DNA of 42,583 nt, taken from Nautiliaceae bacterium (GTDB lineage Bacteria > Campylobacterota > Campylobacteria > Campylobacterales > Nautiliaceae). A program made the position numbers and the translations under genes. The DNA is taken from assembly GCA_027038555.1 (NCBI GenBank), contig JALVVX010000013.1, positions 1 through 42,583 of the forward strand, given 5' to 3'. The notes beneath the pieces are model-generated. The model was not told where the DNA came from. It was given only the letters and a program-made list of their open reading frames with translations, and did no database searches. Of this stretch, positions 17,586-25,444 are shown piece after piece. The first letter of the stretch is position 1, and each line of letters opens with the position of its first letter.

Positions 17586-19442
17586 ATGATAATAAAAAAA
17601 GAAGCTGCAAAAATAATCTTGGAATTATTAAACAGCGACACAAAAACAATTAAAATTGAAGCTCTGAACAATGAAGCGATAGAAGAACTTAACCTTGCAG
17701 GGATAATCAGATTCCCAATGCCAGCTGTTGCAGAATTCACATATGGCGGAAGTATTGTGGCAGACGTTTTAAACAGAGTAAAAGACAAAATCGAAAACAT
17801 TGACGAATGGAAAGACAATTTCAAATGGATAAGCAGTGAAGTAATCGCTATGATAGATTCAGCTGTTAAAAACAAAAACAAAACTACAAAAATTTCAAAC
17901 TCTGAACTTGAAAAAAGAGGATTTGCCGAGAATGGTGAACTAACTCAAGAAGCACTCGATTTATATGAAGCTTACAAAATAATCGAGCCTGAACTTTCTA
18001 TTGATGCAGAACTTGCAAACTACATCAGAAAATCTCCAATGGGACCAACTGATGCTCATTATCTTCCTATCGAAGGAAACAATAAAGATTTACTTGAAGC
18101 GATGAGACTTATTTCATATTCTGTACCAAACGGTGAATTTTTTACATTTACAGAACTCGGACAGGCTGTAAAAGAAACTTTAACATACGGGGGATGGGCT
18201 GTTGAAGGAAGTGCACTTGATTTATCAATTCTTGAAGATATAGCAAAAGTGGCTGATGGAGAAGAAATTGACCTTGATGCACTTGTAAATCTTGAAACAT
18301 TAGGTTATGTACAAGATATCGACCAGCTTACAAAAGCAGGTGAAAAAGCACTTGAAGTTTATAGAATTTATAAAGACAGAACAGATAAACCTCTTAAAAC
18401 TTTTGCAATCGAACAAGAAGAAGTCGAAACACTTAAAACTATCAAAAAAATCTGGGATGAAAAAGTTCCTGAAAATCCGGAAGAAACTCCGACTTTTGAT
18501 GAAATTAAAGCGGAACTTCTTGAAAGAAAAATCAGAGAATATAAAAAATTTATTGAAAAATACGGAAGAAGACTTAATGAAATGCCTAAGAAAAAACAAG
18601 AAATTGCTAAAAAATTTCAAGATTTACAAGATAAGAAAAAATGGTTTGACGAAAATTTCGATTTAAGAGAATATCTATACTCTCTTGAAGCATTCGGATT
18701 AATCAGCGAAGGTATTGATGAAAAAGGAAAAGCTGTATATTTTGTAACACCTGACGGAGAAAAAGTAATTGAGGACCAAAACTATGACGAAAGACCTATC
18801 CACAGCTGGTCAGTTAAGACACTTGCAATATCAAACAAAATATTCAGCGCGCCAAACAAAGAGTGGGTTGAAGAAGCAAGAAAAGAGAGAATTCTTGGAA
18901 CCTATGAACCAAGCAAATCAGGATTATTATATGAAGAACTTGCAACACATGAAAAACTACCTTTCATAACAAGATATGAAATGGATATTTTTAAAATGAT
19001 ACCGGATAGCGGAATAGCATGTGAAGACATTCTTGAAGGAAAAGATGAAGATGAAAAAAGAAAAATTCTTGAAGCGGTTGATAAACTTGAAGCAAAAGGA
19101 TTTGTAGAGGTAATGCCAGAAGGTCATATTGTCGAAACAGAATATGGTAAAATGATGGATGAAGCGATGAGTGGAGTCCCAGAAGGATTTGGTGCACCTA
19201 TAAATCCTACAATTTACAGAGTTGTAAAAGCAATTGCGGAAACTGGAAGTATGTATGTAAAAGAAAACAAAATCAGAATTCTTCCTGAAAATATTAAAAA
19301 AGCCGTTAAAAAATCAGGACTTACAAAAGAAGAGTTTGATAAAGCATATATTGCAGCAAGAGAAGCAAAATATCTGGGAAGAAACAGCGTAAACGAAGCA
19401 GGTCTTATGATGCTTAAAGCTGTTGAGGCGTTAAATAAATAA
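17586..19442 (+). CDS. DUF505-like protein of unknown function, array of winged-helix-like modules
   Basis: 618 residues with this start (the upstream in-frame ATG at 17550 lies inside the promoter). Acidic/Lys-rich, no cysteine, no signal peptide or membrane segment: probably a soluble cytoplasmic protein. I recall DUF505 as a family of methanogens, Aquificae and some vent Campylobacterota; assignment is from memory. By eye it contains about six repeats of a helix-helix-wing pattern with a recurring G-x-x-L/A-x-x-A or T-x-x-G-E-K motif: [76 protein letters not shown], resembling tandem winged-helix domains. A Lys/Glu coiled coil lies near residues 320-365. Single gene, strong promoter and terminator, so likely well expressed. 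Confidence 0.65.
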   Translation: MIIKKEAAKIILELLNSDTKTIKIEALNNEAIEELNLAGIIRFPMPAVAEFTYGGSIVADVLNRVKDKIENIDEWKDNFKWISSEVIAMIDSAVKNKNKTTKISNSELEKRGFAENGELTQEALDLYEAYKIIEPELSIDAELANYIRKSPMGPTDAHYLPIEGNNKDLLEAMRLISYSVPNGEFFTFTELGQAVKETLTYGGWAVEGSALDLSILEDIAKVADGEEIDLDALVNLETLGYVQDIDQLTKAGEKALEVYRIYKDRTDKPLKTFAIEQEEVETLKTIKKIWDEKVPENPEETPTFDEIKAELLERKIREYKKFIEKYGRRLNEMPKKKQEIAKKFQDLQDKKKWFDENFDLREYLYSLEAFGLISEGIDEKGKAVYFVTPDGEKVIEDQNYDERPIHSWSVKTLAISNKIFSAPNKEWVEEARKERILGTYEPSKSGLLYEELATHEKLPFITRYEMDIFKMIPDSGIACEDILEGKDEDEKRKILEAVDKLEAKGFVEVMPEGHIVETEYGKMMDEAMSGVPEGFGAPINPTIYRVVKAIAETGSMYVKENKIRILPENIKKAVKKSGLTKEEFDKAYIAAREAKYLGRNSVNEAGLMMLKAVEALNK

Positions 19443-19460
19443 TACGCCTTTTTCTTTTTT
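19426..19460 (+). terminator. Rho-independent terminator of the DUF505-like gene
   Basis: AGGCGT (19426-19431) pairs with ACGCCT (19444-19449) around a 12-base AT-only loop that contains the stop codon, followed by an interrupted T tract (19450-19460). The stem thus begins inside the last codons of the gene. Confidence 0.75.
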
Positions 19461-19489
19461 ATTTATGATTAATATTAAAAAGTTTGAAA

Positions 19490-20386
19490 TTATTCGCATT
19501 CTTCGAGCAATTTGTTAATATGTGAATCATCATATGGATCTGCATGTATATTAATCATCCATTTCTTATCCGGATCCAACTGTCTAATTTTTTCTTCAAC
19601 ATTTTCAATAATCGTATGTGCGAGTTTGAGTTTCATATCCGGTGTAAGTACTAAATGAACATCAACAAAGTTTCTATTTCCAGCTTTCCTTGTTCTTAGA
19701 CAATGATAATCAAGCACAAGAGGCTCTTTTTTTATTATCTCTTTTATTTTCTCAATAGTTTCAAAATCAAGTGCCACATCAAGTAAAATTTCAAAACCTT
19801 CTTTGACTATTTCACTTGCTTCTTTTATAATATAAATACCTATCAAAATAGAAAGAATAAAATCTACAAAATACCATCCTGTAAATTTAACTATTAACAA
19901 AGAAATCAATACAACACTATTAGTAACTAAATCTGTTTTATAATGGAGTGCATCTGATTTTATTACTAAATTATTTGTTTTTTTGGCAATATAATTTAAA
20001 AAAGCAACTAATCCCCCAACTACAATTATAGAAAAAATCATTACATAAATAGAAGCATTTAAATGAGTTACCACTTCTTTTTCTATAAGTTTTCTTATAG
20101 CTTCTACAATAATAAATAAACCACTTGCAATAATTATTAATCCCTCAAAAAGTGCGGCTAAACCTTCAATTTTACTTTTTCCGTAATTAAATTTTTTATC
20201 CGGTTTGCTTTCACTAATCTTTAAAGCAATATTATTAAAAATACTAACAAACATATCTAATACACTATCAAGAGCACTTGCAAGAACAGCGACGCTTCCA
20301 CTTAATATTCCTACAATTATTTTAGCAATTGATAAAATAATTGCCACGGTTATTGCAACAAAAGTAGCTTTTCTTTCTATACTCAT
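19490..20386 (-). CDS. Cation diffusion facilitator (FieF/YiiP-like metal efflux)
   Basis: 298-residue CDF transporter exporting divalent metal by proton antiport across the inner membrane. Six membrane segments in the first ~200 residues, then a cytoplasmic ferredoxin-like domain (about 205-290). The transport site is D40-x3-D44 on helix 2 and H148-x3-D152 on helix 5, the same D/D/H/D set as FieF, which suggests Zn/Fe/Cd rather than Mn specificity. GYGKSKIE-like loop FNYGKSKIEGLAALFEG is characteristic. Its ATG directly follows the truD TAA, with GGAGAA as ribosome site. Confidence 0.93.
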   Translation of the reverse strand: MSIERKATFVAITVAIILSIAKIIVGILSGSVAVLASALDSVLDMFVSIFNNIALKISESKPDKKFNYGKSKIEGLAALFEGLIIIASGLFIIVEAIRKLIEKEVVTHLNASIYVMIFSIIVVGGLVAFLNYIAKKTNNLVIKSDALHYKTDLVTNSVVLISLLIVKFTGWYFVDFILSILIGIYIIKEASEIVKEGFEILLDVALDFETIEKIKEIIKKEPLVLDYHCLRTRKAGNRNFVDVHLVLTPDMKLKLAHTIIENVEEKIRQLDPDKKWMINIHADPYDDSHINKLLEECE

Positions 20387-21448
20387 TTATTCTCCTATAA
20401 ATTTTTTCGGATTTTGTAAAAGGTCTATAAGCACAGTCGCATAAGCGCCTTTTGGCAAAATAAAACTCATCTCAAACCATGCTCTGTCTTTGTTGTAATT
20501 AAGCTCCAAAAATTCAGGGAAAATCCATGCCGTCCTTCTATCACCATTTGCAGGGATAAGTTCGTCATATTTTTCTTCTATTTTTCTTGCAAAATCTTTT
20601 GCCCTAAGAGCCTTTTTCCCTGGAAGCAGACCCGTAACCGATATATCTTTATTATAAAACCTCTTGGTATCATCAATATTTTCAAGATAAAAAAGTCTTC
20701 CAAGGGGATAATGAGTCATAACATCTCCCGGCAGAAGTTTAAAGGGATGTATTTGGGATTTGACAAATTTGATTAATTCTTTTTCATATCCGAGGGCTTT
20801 TAATTCGTTTTCTCTAAGCTCAAAAATATTGCTTAGTTTTATTCTCTCTTTAAGCCAGTCATTAAAAAGTTTTGATTGGTATGCACTGATTAAAAGTTTA
20901 TTCAGCCTTTTATTTTTAACAAATTTTTCTCCTTCTATAATTTTTTTGCCTTCTTCAAAATTGTTTCCAAATTTCCCAAATCTTTGGTCTCCAAAGAAAT
21001 TAGGCATTCCATATGTTTTTATATCTTTTATTACTGAAAAAAGGATTTTTGCCATTGTTGGAGTTACTTTTTTAAGCCTTACAAAAAATTTATTTCCTTT
21101 TAAATGTCCGATTTTAAGTTTGTTTCTGTGAATATCCTGCTCTAAAATTTTGATTTTTTTATCACTGAATTTATTAATTTCATCTCTAAATTTTCTCGGA
21201 ATACTTATCCATTGAACGGTTAGACCGTCTTTATCTTTAAGTCCGGCATATCCTATATTATTGGGAGAAATATTCAGATGTTTTGCAAAAGTTTTTATCA
21301 TTTCAGGCGTAGTGGTCTCTTTTTTTCTAACTTTTAGCATAAGCCACTCGCCTGTGTGGTCAAAATTATAAAGAGGTATCTCTTCAACAAAAAAATTATC
21401 AGAGTTTTTATTGAAATGGAAATTAAGCGGAGTATGGGCAAAAAGCAT
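20387..21448 (-). CDS. truD: tRNA pseudouridine(13) synthase TruD
   Basis: Isomerises U13 of tRNA-Glu. 353 residues. The catalytic aspartate is in GYAGLKDKDGLTVQWIS near residue 70-85; FFVEEIPLYNFDHTGEWL (N-terminal), LKGNKFFVRL, and PNFFGDQRFGKFGNNF are TruD family motifs. ATG start. Upstream carries a duplicated -10 element on the minus strand. Immediately followed by the CDF transporter gene. Confidence 0.96.
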   Translation of the reverse strand: MLFAHTPLNFHFNKNSDNFFVEEIPLYNFDHTGEWLMLKVRKKETTTPEMIKTFAKHLNISPNNIGYAGLKDKDGLTVQWISIPRKFRDEINKFSDKKIKILEQDIHRNKLKIGHLKGNKFFVRLKKVTPTMAKILFSVIKDIKTYGMPNFFGDQRFGKFGNNFEEGKKIIEGEKFVKNKRLNKLLISAYQSKLFNDWLKERIKLSNIFELRENELKALGYEKELIKFVKSQIHPFKLLPGDVMTHYPLGRLFYLENIDDTKRFYNKDISVTGLLPGKKALRAKDFARKIEEKYDELIPANGDRRTAWIFPEFLELNYNKDRAWFEMSFILPKGAYATVLIDLLQNPKKFIGE

Positions 21449-21458
21449 ATAATTCCTT

Positions 21459-21494
21459 TTTTGGAATTATAACAAGTTTTGGAATTATAACAAG
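21459..21494 (-). repeat. 18-bp tandem duplication carrying two -10 boxes upstream of truD
   Basis: Two adjacent 18-base copies (21459-21476 and 21477-21494), essentially identical; on the minus strand each reads CTTGTTATAATTCCAAAA, so each copy brings a TTGTTATAAT promoter box facing truD. The duplication is a promoter doubling rather than part of any coding frame. Confidence 0.8.
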
Positions 21495-21506
21495 AAAAAG
21501 AAGAAA

Positions 21507-21989
21507 TTAAACTTTCTTTTTTAGAAGTTCCGTATACTCTTTTTCTTTTAATTTTATATATTTTTCAAGTGCCTTTTGCTTGTTATATTCGCTCAATTTT
21601 TTTCTAATAGCAATATATCCTTCAATTTTATCAGGTTCCCCTTCTATAATATTGCCATTTTTGTCAATAGGAGATATTTCAACATCAACCCAGTAATATT
21701 TTCCGTCTTTTCTTTTATTAATTACTGGACCTCTCCATGTTTTACCCTGTTTTAACATTTCCCACATTTCTTTAAATACAATTTTCGGCATAAGAGGATG
21801 TCTAATAATATTATGTGGTTTTGAGATTAATTCATCTTTTGAAAATTCGGTCATTTTTCTAAAAGCTTTTGAAGCGAAAGTAATAATTCCAAATTTATCT
21901 GTTCTCGTAATCATACCTCTTGGGTCGATTCCTGCTTCTTCAAATGTAACTTCTTTACTCGTAGGTAAAAACACTCTTTTAGTTGACAA
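21507..21989 (-). CDS. Stand-alone PAS sensor protein (Aer/CetB-like)
   Basis: 160 residues, a single PAS domain (about 22-120) with a C-terminal helical tail rich in Lys/Glu. Signature DPRGMITRTDKFGIITFASK, IIRHPLMPKIVFKEMW and RKDGKYYWVDVEISP match the Aer type, in which PAS binds FAD and senses redox state; in Campylobacter the stand-alone CetB/CetC proteins of this type signal through the membrane protein CetA. No CetA or transducer is in the window. TTG start with AAAGG upstream. The gap before it (21990-22068) is nearly pure A/T with several TATAAT-like strings. Confidence 0.8.
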   Translation of the reverse strand: MSTKRVFLPTSKEVTFEEAGIDPRGMITRTDKFGIITFASKAFRKMTEFSKDELISKPHNIIRHPLMPKIVFKEMWEMLKQGKTWRGPVINKRKDGKYYWVDVEISPIDKNGNIIEGEPDKIEGYIAIRKKLSEYNKQKALEKYIKLKEKEYTELLKKKV

Positions 21990-22068
21990 TTTAAACCTTT
22001 ATAATAATTTTTTATAATAATTTAACGTGCGAATTATAAAATTATAAAATGACAAAAAAATGATATTA

Positions 22069-22728
22069 CTATTTTTTACATCTTTTTAATATAAAATTTG
22101 TAATTATTATAAGCTGAAAGGTATATCCAAAAAGCGAAACAAAAGGAATTAAATAAATAAACGAAGACAAAAACACCCTCCACCATATTTCAAATCCGTA
22201 TTTTTTTTCTATCTCTTTTGGATTAAAAAATAGATAACTACTATCAAACACCAAAGGCTTTTTATTTAGTATACTCATCATAAACATTTGATAAACGATA
22301 TTTACCACCGGAATAAAAAGAAGATAAAAAGTAAATATAAAAATCACTAAATAAATTAAAAACGATTTTAATGAAACAAAAAGTCCATAAAGGGTATCTT
22401 TAAAAGAAGTTTTTCTGACAGGATAGCCGTAATGAAGTTCGTTTATCCTCAAAACAATTTTATCGATATAAAATGATGAAAAAATCCCAAGTGTAGAAAT
22501 TACCGCTACATAATAAAGCACAATTATTAATAATACACCTCCGATATTAGCCACAAGATTTTCGATTTTTGCTCCAAAAGGAAGATTTGAAACAACAGAT
22601 TGCAAAAAACCGATTATATCATTTGAAAAAAATAAAAATATTATCAGCCAAAAAATAAGATCAATTACAAAAGGAAGTACGGTATATTTTAAAATTTTTT
22701 TATCGAAAATTTCTTTTATCAAATTCAT
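22069..22728 (-). CDS. EI24/CysZ-like membrane protein
   Basis: 219 residues with about four to five hydrophobic segments (near 13-35, 60-82, 108-135, 185-215). The pattern, with LPFVIDLIFWLIIF, a soluble loop reading IDKIVLRINELHYG and the late VFDSSYLFFNPKEIEKKYG segment, resembles the EI24 family that includes the sulfate transporter CysZ. Assignment rests on topology and motif memory; substrate is unknown. Lies 8 bases after thiL, so co-transcribed with it. Confidence 0.6.
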   Translation of the reverse strand: MNLIKEIFDKKILKYTVLPFVIDLIFWLIIFLFFSNDIIGFLQSVVSNLPFGAKIENLVANIGGVLLIIVLYYVAVISTLGIFSSFYIDKIVLRINELHYGYPVRKTSFKDTLYGLFVSLKSFLIYLVIFIFTFYLLFIPVVNIVYQMFMMSILNKKPLVFDSSYLFFNPKEIEKKYGFEIWWRVFLSSFIYLIPFVSLFGYTFQLIIITNFILKRCKK

Positions 22729-22736
22729 TTTATTCC

Positions 22737-23651
22737 TTAAAAATGATTTTCGGGACAGATTGAATAAAATCTGCCCCTTTTTGTAACGGCAAATATTGTA
22801 AGAGGCGTTCTTGTAATTTTAGCAATGTTTTGAATTGCTTTTAAATTTTTTTTTGGAAAAGTAAAAAGTATTTCAAATTCTTCCCCGCTGCATCCTCCGT
22901 TTTTATCTATATTTTTCAAAAACTGATAATTTACATTTGAAATTTTTGAAATTCTTTCAAGTTCTTTAAAAAGCCCGTCACTTATATCACAAGCCGCGGT
23001 TATAAATTTTGAGGCTTTATAAAAGAATTTATCTCTCAAAACTGGTTTGATTAATTTTGAGTTTTTATTTATTTTATTAAACCTTAGCGCTCTTATCAAA
23101 TCTCTTTTTACATTACCGATATCACCTGTAAAAGCCACATATTCGTTGATTTTTGCTTTTCTAAATACAGGTTTTTTTGTATATCCTATATGTGTTACGG
23201 AAATTGCTATTTTATCACTTCTAATTGTGTCGCCGCCTATTATTTCATAACCATACTCTTTTGAGGCTTTTTTAAAGCCTTCGGCAAGTTTTTTAATTTC
23301 TTTTAAACTGAGCGTTTTAGGAAAAGCTACATTCAAAACGGCATATTTCGGCTTTGCATTCATTACTATCATATCGCTTATGTTTACAAGTGAAGCCTTA
23401 TAACTTATTTCATCCAAATCAAACCATTCTTTTTTAAAATGTATATTTTCAAAAAAAGAGTCGCTTGCAATTACCTCTTTTTCGCCTCTTTTCCACCTCT
23501 TCCCTTTTTCCTCCTCCCTTTTTCCCGCTTCCTGCTTCCCGTTCCCTGCTCTCTGCTTCCTACTCCCTACTTTCTCTTCCCACTCAATTACCGCCCCGTC
23601 ATCTCCAATATATTTTGATTGGAACTGATTTATAAAAAATTCTTCTTTCAT
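22737..23651 (-). CDS. thiL: Thiamine-monophosphate kinase with repeat-derived insertion
   Basis: Phosphorylates thiamine monophosphate to the cofactor diphosphate (PurM-like fold). 304 residues. Motifs: IGDDGAVI near 15-22, SDSFFENIHF near 63-72 (family STDTLVEGVHF), VNISDMIVMNAKPKY, IIGGDTIRSD, and CDISDGLFKEL. Residues about 25-58 are a Gly/Arg/Lys/Glu-rich low-complexity stretch without counterpart in ordinary ThiL, encoded by a degenerate heptamer repeat (see separate feature). The ATG at 23651 overlaps the stop of the upstream PAS gene as ATGA and is preferred over an upstream in-frame codon. Whether the enzyme tolerates the insertion is unproven, but the frame and all motifs are intact. 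Confidence 0.88.
   Translation of the reverse strand: MKEEFFINQFQSKYIGDDGAVIEWEEKVGSRKQRAGNGKQEAGKREEEKGKRWKRGEKEVIASDSFFENIHFKKEWFDLDEISYKASLVNISDMIVMNAKPKYAVLNVAFPKTLSLKEIKKLAEGFKKASKEYGYEIIGGDTIRSDKIAISVTHIGYTKKPVFRKAKINEYVAFTGDIGNVKRDLIRALRFNKINKNSKLIKPVLRDKFFYKASKFITAACDISDGLFKELERISKISNVNYQFLKNIDKNGGCSGEEFEILFTFPKKNLKAIQNIAKITRTPLTIFAVTKRGRFYSICPENHF
23475..23585. repeat. Degenerate 7-bp tandem repeat inserted in thiL
   Basis: On the plus strand this is a C/T-only tract that falls into register at period 7, consensus close to GCTTCCT, for about a dozen units with one or two mismatches each. On the coding strand it is purine-rich and yields residues such as GSRKQRAGNGKQEAGKREEE. Three heptamers make 21 bases, so the array can grow without shifting frame. 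Surrounding thiL shows ordinary composition. Confidence 0.85.
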
Positions 23652-24157
23652 AACTGCTCTAAAACTTCTTTTTCCCAATCTTTGAGATTAGGCTTAGCAT
23701 AAAGTTCCGCTTTTCTTATTTGTCTGTAAAGCTTATCGGCTTCTTTTATTTCATCTCTTGAAGGTTCACGTCTTACAGCCACATAACCGGCAATCTTTTC
23801 TGGTTGATTATAAATTGTATTACCGTATTCATCAATTGGGTCAACTTGTACGATAACCCAATAATATTTACCGTCTTTTCTAAGATTTCTTACCATTCCT
23901 TCCCAATGCTCTCCTCTTTGAATTGTATCCCACATATCCCTAAAAGCGGCTTCTGGCATTAAAGGATGTCTTACGATACTGTGCGGTTTTCCTATAAGTT
24001 CGTTTTTTGAATATTTTGTCATATCTCGGTAAGCTTTGGATGCAAATGTAATTATACCTTTGGTGTCTGTCCTCGTTATTAAAGCCCTCGCATCCAAACC
24101 TTCTTCTTTAAAAGTGGCTTCAATATCGAGGGGTTTTACATTCGGTTTTACTGCCAT
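23648..24157 (-). CDS. Stand-alone PAS sensor protein (Aer/CetB-like), second copy
   Basis: 169 residues, paralogous to the PAS protein at 21.5 kb: same GLDARALITRTDTKGIITFASK opening split, IVRHPLMPEAAFRDMW and RKDGKYYWVIVQVDPIDEYG. Likely an FAD-binding redox sensor of the Aer/CetB class. The start at 24157 was chosen because AAAGGA lies 6-7 bases upstream; an upstream in-frame codon has no such site. It sits 10 bases after the second FeS subunit of the fumarate reductase cluster, suggesting co-expression with an electron-transfer enzyme. Confidence 0.82.
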   Translation of the reverse strand: MAVKPNVKPLDIEATFKEEGLDARALITRTDTKGIITFASKAYRDMTKYSKNELIGKPHSIVRHPLMPEAAFRDMWDTIQRGEHWEGMVRNLRKDGKYYWVIVQVDPIDEYGNTIYNQPEKIAGYVAVRREPSRDEIKEADKLYRQIRKAELYAKPNLKDWEKEVLEQL

Positions 24158-24167
24158 TTTGAATCCT

Positions 24168-24878
24168 TTAAAAGAAATTATATATATTATTGCATAAAGG
24201 AGAGTTTTTGTCAAAATTTTGTAACATTTTTATATCCATAACGCTTGAAATATTTTTAGGACATACAATTGCACATTTTTGACAGTTAACACAACTATAT
24301 AACATACTCTCCTTAGCAATCTCAATTCTTTCTTGATTATCCATTTTATCCCTGCCATCAAATACGAATCTAAAAACCTTCGTAAATGCAAAAGGAGCTG
24401 CAAAATTACTTTCATAATCAAGGGCTTCACATTCAAAATAACAAGCACCGCATAAAATACAATCAGTCTGTTTGTCATATTTTTTAAGTTCTTGGGGAGT
24501 CTGTAAATTTTCTTTTGTTTCATCGATTTCATCAACAAACCATCCGTGAACCTTTTTTATCTCATCTGCTATAAAAGAGTGTTCAACTGCCAAATCTTTT
24601 ATTACTTTTACCCTTTTTACAGGTTCAATCAAAAGTGTTTCGTTTTGAACTAAATCTTTTACCTTCGTTTTACATGCAAGTACCGTTTTTGAATTAGCAA
24701 CAACTGCACATGTCCCGCAAATACTGCTTCTACAAAAACTTCTGTATGTAAGAGTTCTGTCTTTATAATCGCGTATTCTATCAAGCAACTCTAAAAGTGT
24801 TTCATCATCTTTAACTTCAATATCATATTCTTCAATAAAGTTTTTACCTTCAATAAAACGCATTATTTTTAGCTTCAT
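24168..24878 (-). CDS. Second fumarate reductase/succinate dehydrogenase iron-sulfur subunit
   Basis: 236-residue FrdB/SdhB-type protein. N-terminal [2Fe-2S] domain with C49, C54, C57 and C69 (CRSSICGTC); C-terminal ferredoxin domain with C140/C143/C146/C150 and C196/C199/C202/C206, so ligands for a 2Fe-2S and two further clusters are all visible. Shorter than its neighbour SdhB by about 80 residues, mainly at the C-terminus. ATG at 24878 with AAAGGTGG just upstream, overlapping the kinase gene. Possibly an alternative electron-input subunit for the same flavoprotein or a partner of another enzyme. Confidence 0.85.
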   Translation of the reverse strand: MKLKIMRFIEGKNFIEEYDIEVKDDETLLELLDRIRDYKDRTLTYRSFCRSSICGTCAVVANSKTVLACKTKVKDLVQNETLLIEPVKRVKVIKDLAVEHSFIADEIKKVHGWFVDEIDETKENLQTPQELKKYDKQTDCILCGACYFECEALDYESNFAAPFAFTKVFRFVFDGRDKMDNQERIEIAKESMLYSCVNCQKCAIVCPKNISSVMDIKMLQNFDKNSPLCNNIYNFF

Positions 24879-25413
24879 CAACCACCTTTATCGATTCTTC
24901 AAGAGCTTTAAATTTATCTTGTTTGTATAAATTTAAGATAAATTTTATCTTATTTTTATCAAAATTTTCATCTCTTTGCAAATAATATCCGATAATCTGT
25001 AAAAAATTCCTGGGATTTTCAGTAATAACCGCTCTTTCAAAATCGATAAACTTCACATTTTTCCCATCATACAATATATGATAAAATCTTCCAAGCTGTT
25101 TGTGAAACACATTTCTTTCATCTAATTTAAAAGCGCCTTGGAGGGAGAATTTCAATGAATCATAATACTTTGGAGTATTTTGAAGCTCTTTTAAAGGTTT
25201 GCCTTCAACAAGTTCCATTATAATATATCTTTTGCCTCTAAAAACAGGCTTTGGAGCATAAAAACCGTTAAGATAATTTAAAATTTCCCACTCTTTTTCA
25301 ATTTCATAATTTTTTGCCCATTTAAGCGCGGCAATTCTTCCATCTTCAAGTCTAACTTTATATACTTCTCCTCTGTTACCTTCACCGATTTTGCCAATTA
25401 CATCATAACGCAA
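24850..25413 (-). CDS. Small atypical Ser/Thr protein kinase-like protein
   Basis: 187 residues with a protein-kinase-like core: glycine loop GEGNRGEVYKV (10-20), putative ATP lysine in AALKWA (K31), hinge IIMELVEGKPL (64-74), catalytic-loop counterpart HKQLGRFYHIL (104-114) and metal-binding IDFERA (123-128), where DFG is replaced by DFE. The HxxLxR...IDFERA...NFLQ pattern resembles the archaeal-type predicted kinases I remember as COG2112. The canonical HRD aspartate is not evident. TTG start with AAGGA; overlaps the second FeS subunit gene by 29 bases. Substrate unknown. Confidence 0.72.
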   Translation of the reverse strand: MRYDVIGKIGEGNRGEVYKVRLEDGRIAALKWAKNYEIEKEWEILNYLNGFYAPKPVFRGKRYIIMELVEGKPLKELQNTPKYYDSLKFSLQGAFKLDERNVFHKQLGRFYHILYDGKNVKFIDFERAVITENPRNFLQIIGYYLQRDENFDKNKIKFILNLYKQDKFKALEESIKVVDEAKNNAFY

Positions 25414-25444
25414 AAAAATTCCTTAAAAAGAAAAAAAGAAGAGA

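Noticed and set aside
18307-18666. Lys-rich 119-codon open frame on the plus strand inside the DUF505-like gene
   Set aside because: A +1 frame shadow of AT/Lys-rich coding sequence, with no ribosome site and no recognisable domain; the overlapping DUF505-like frame is well supported.
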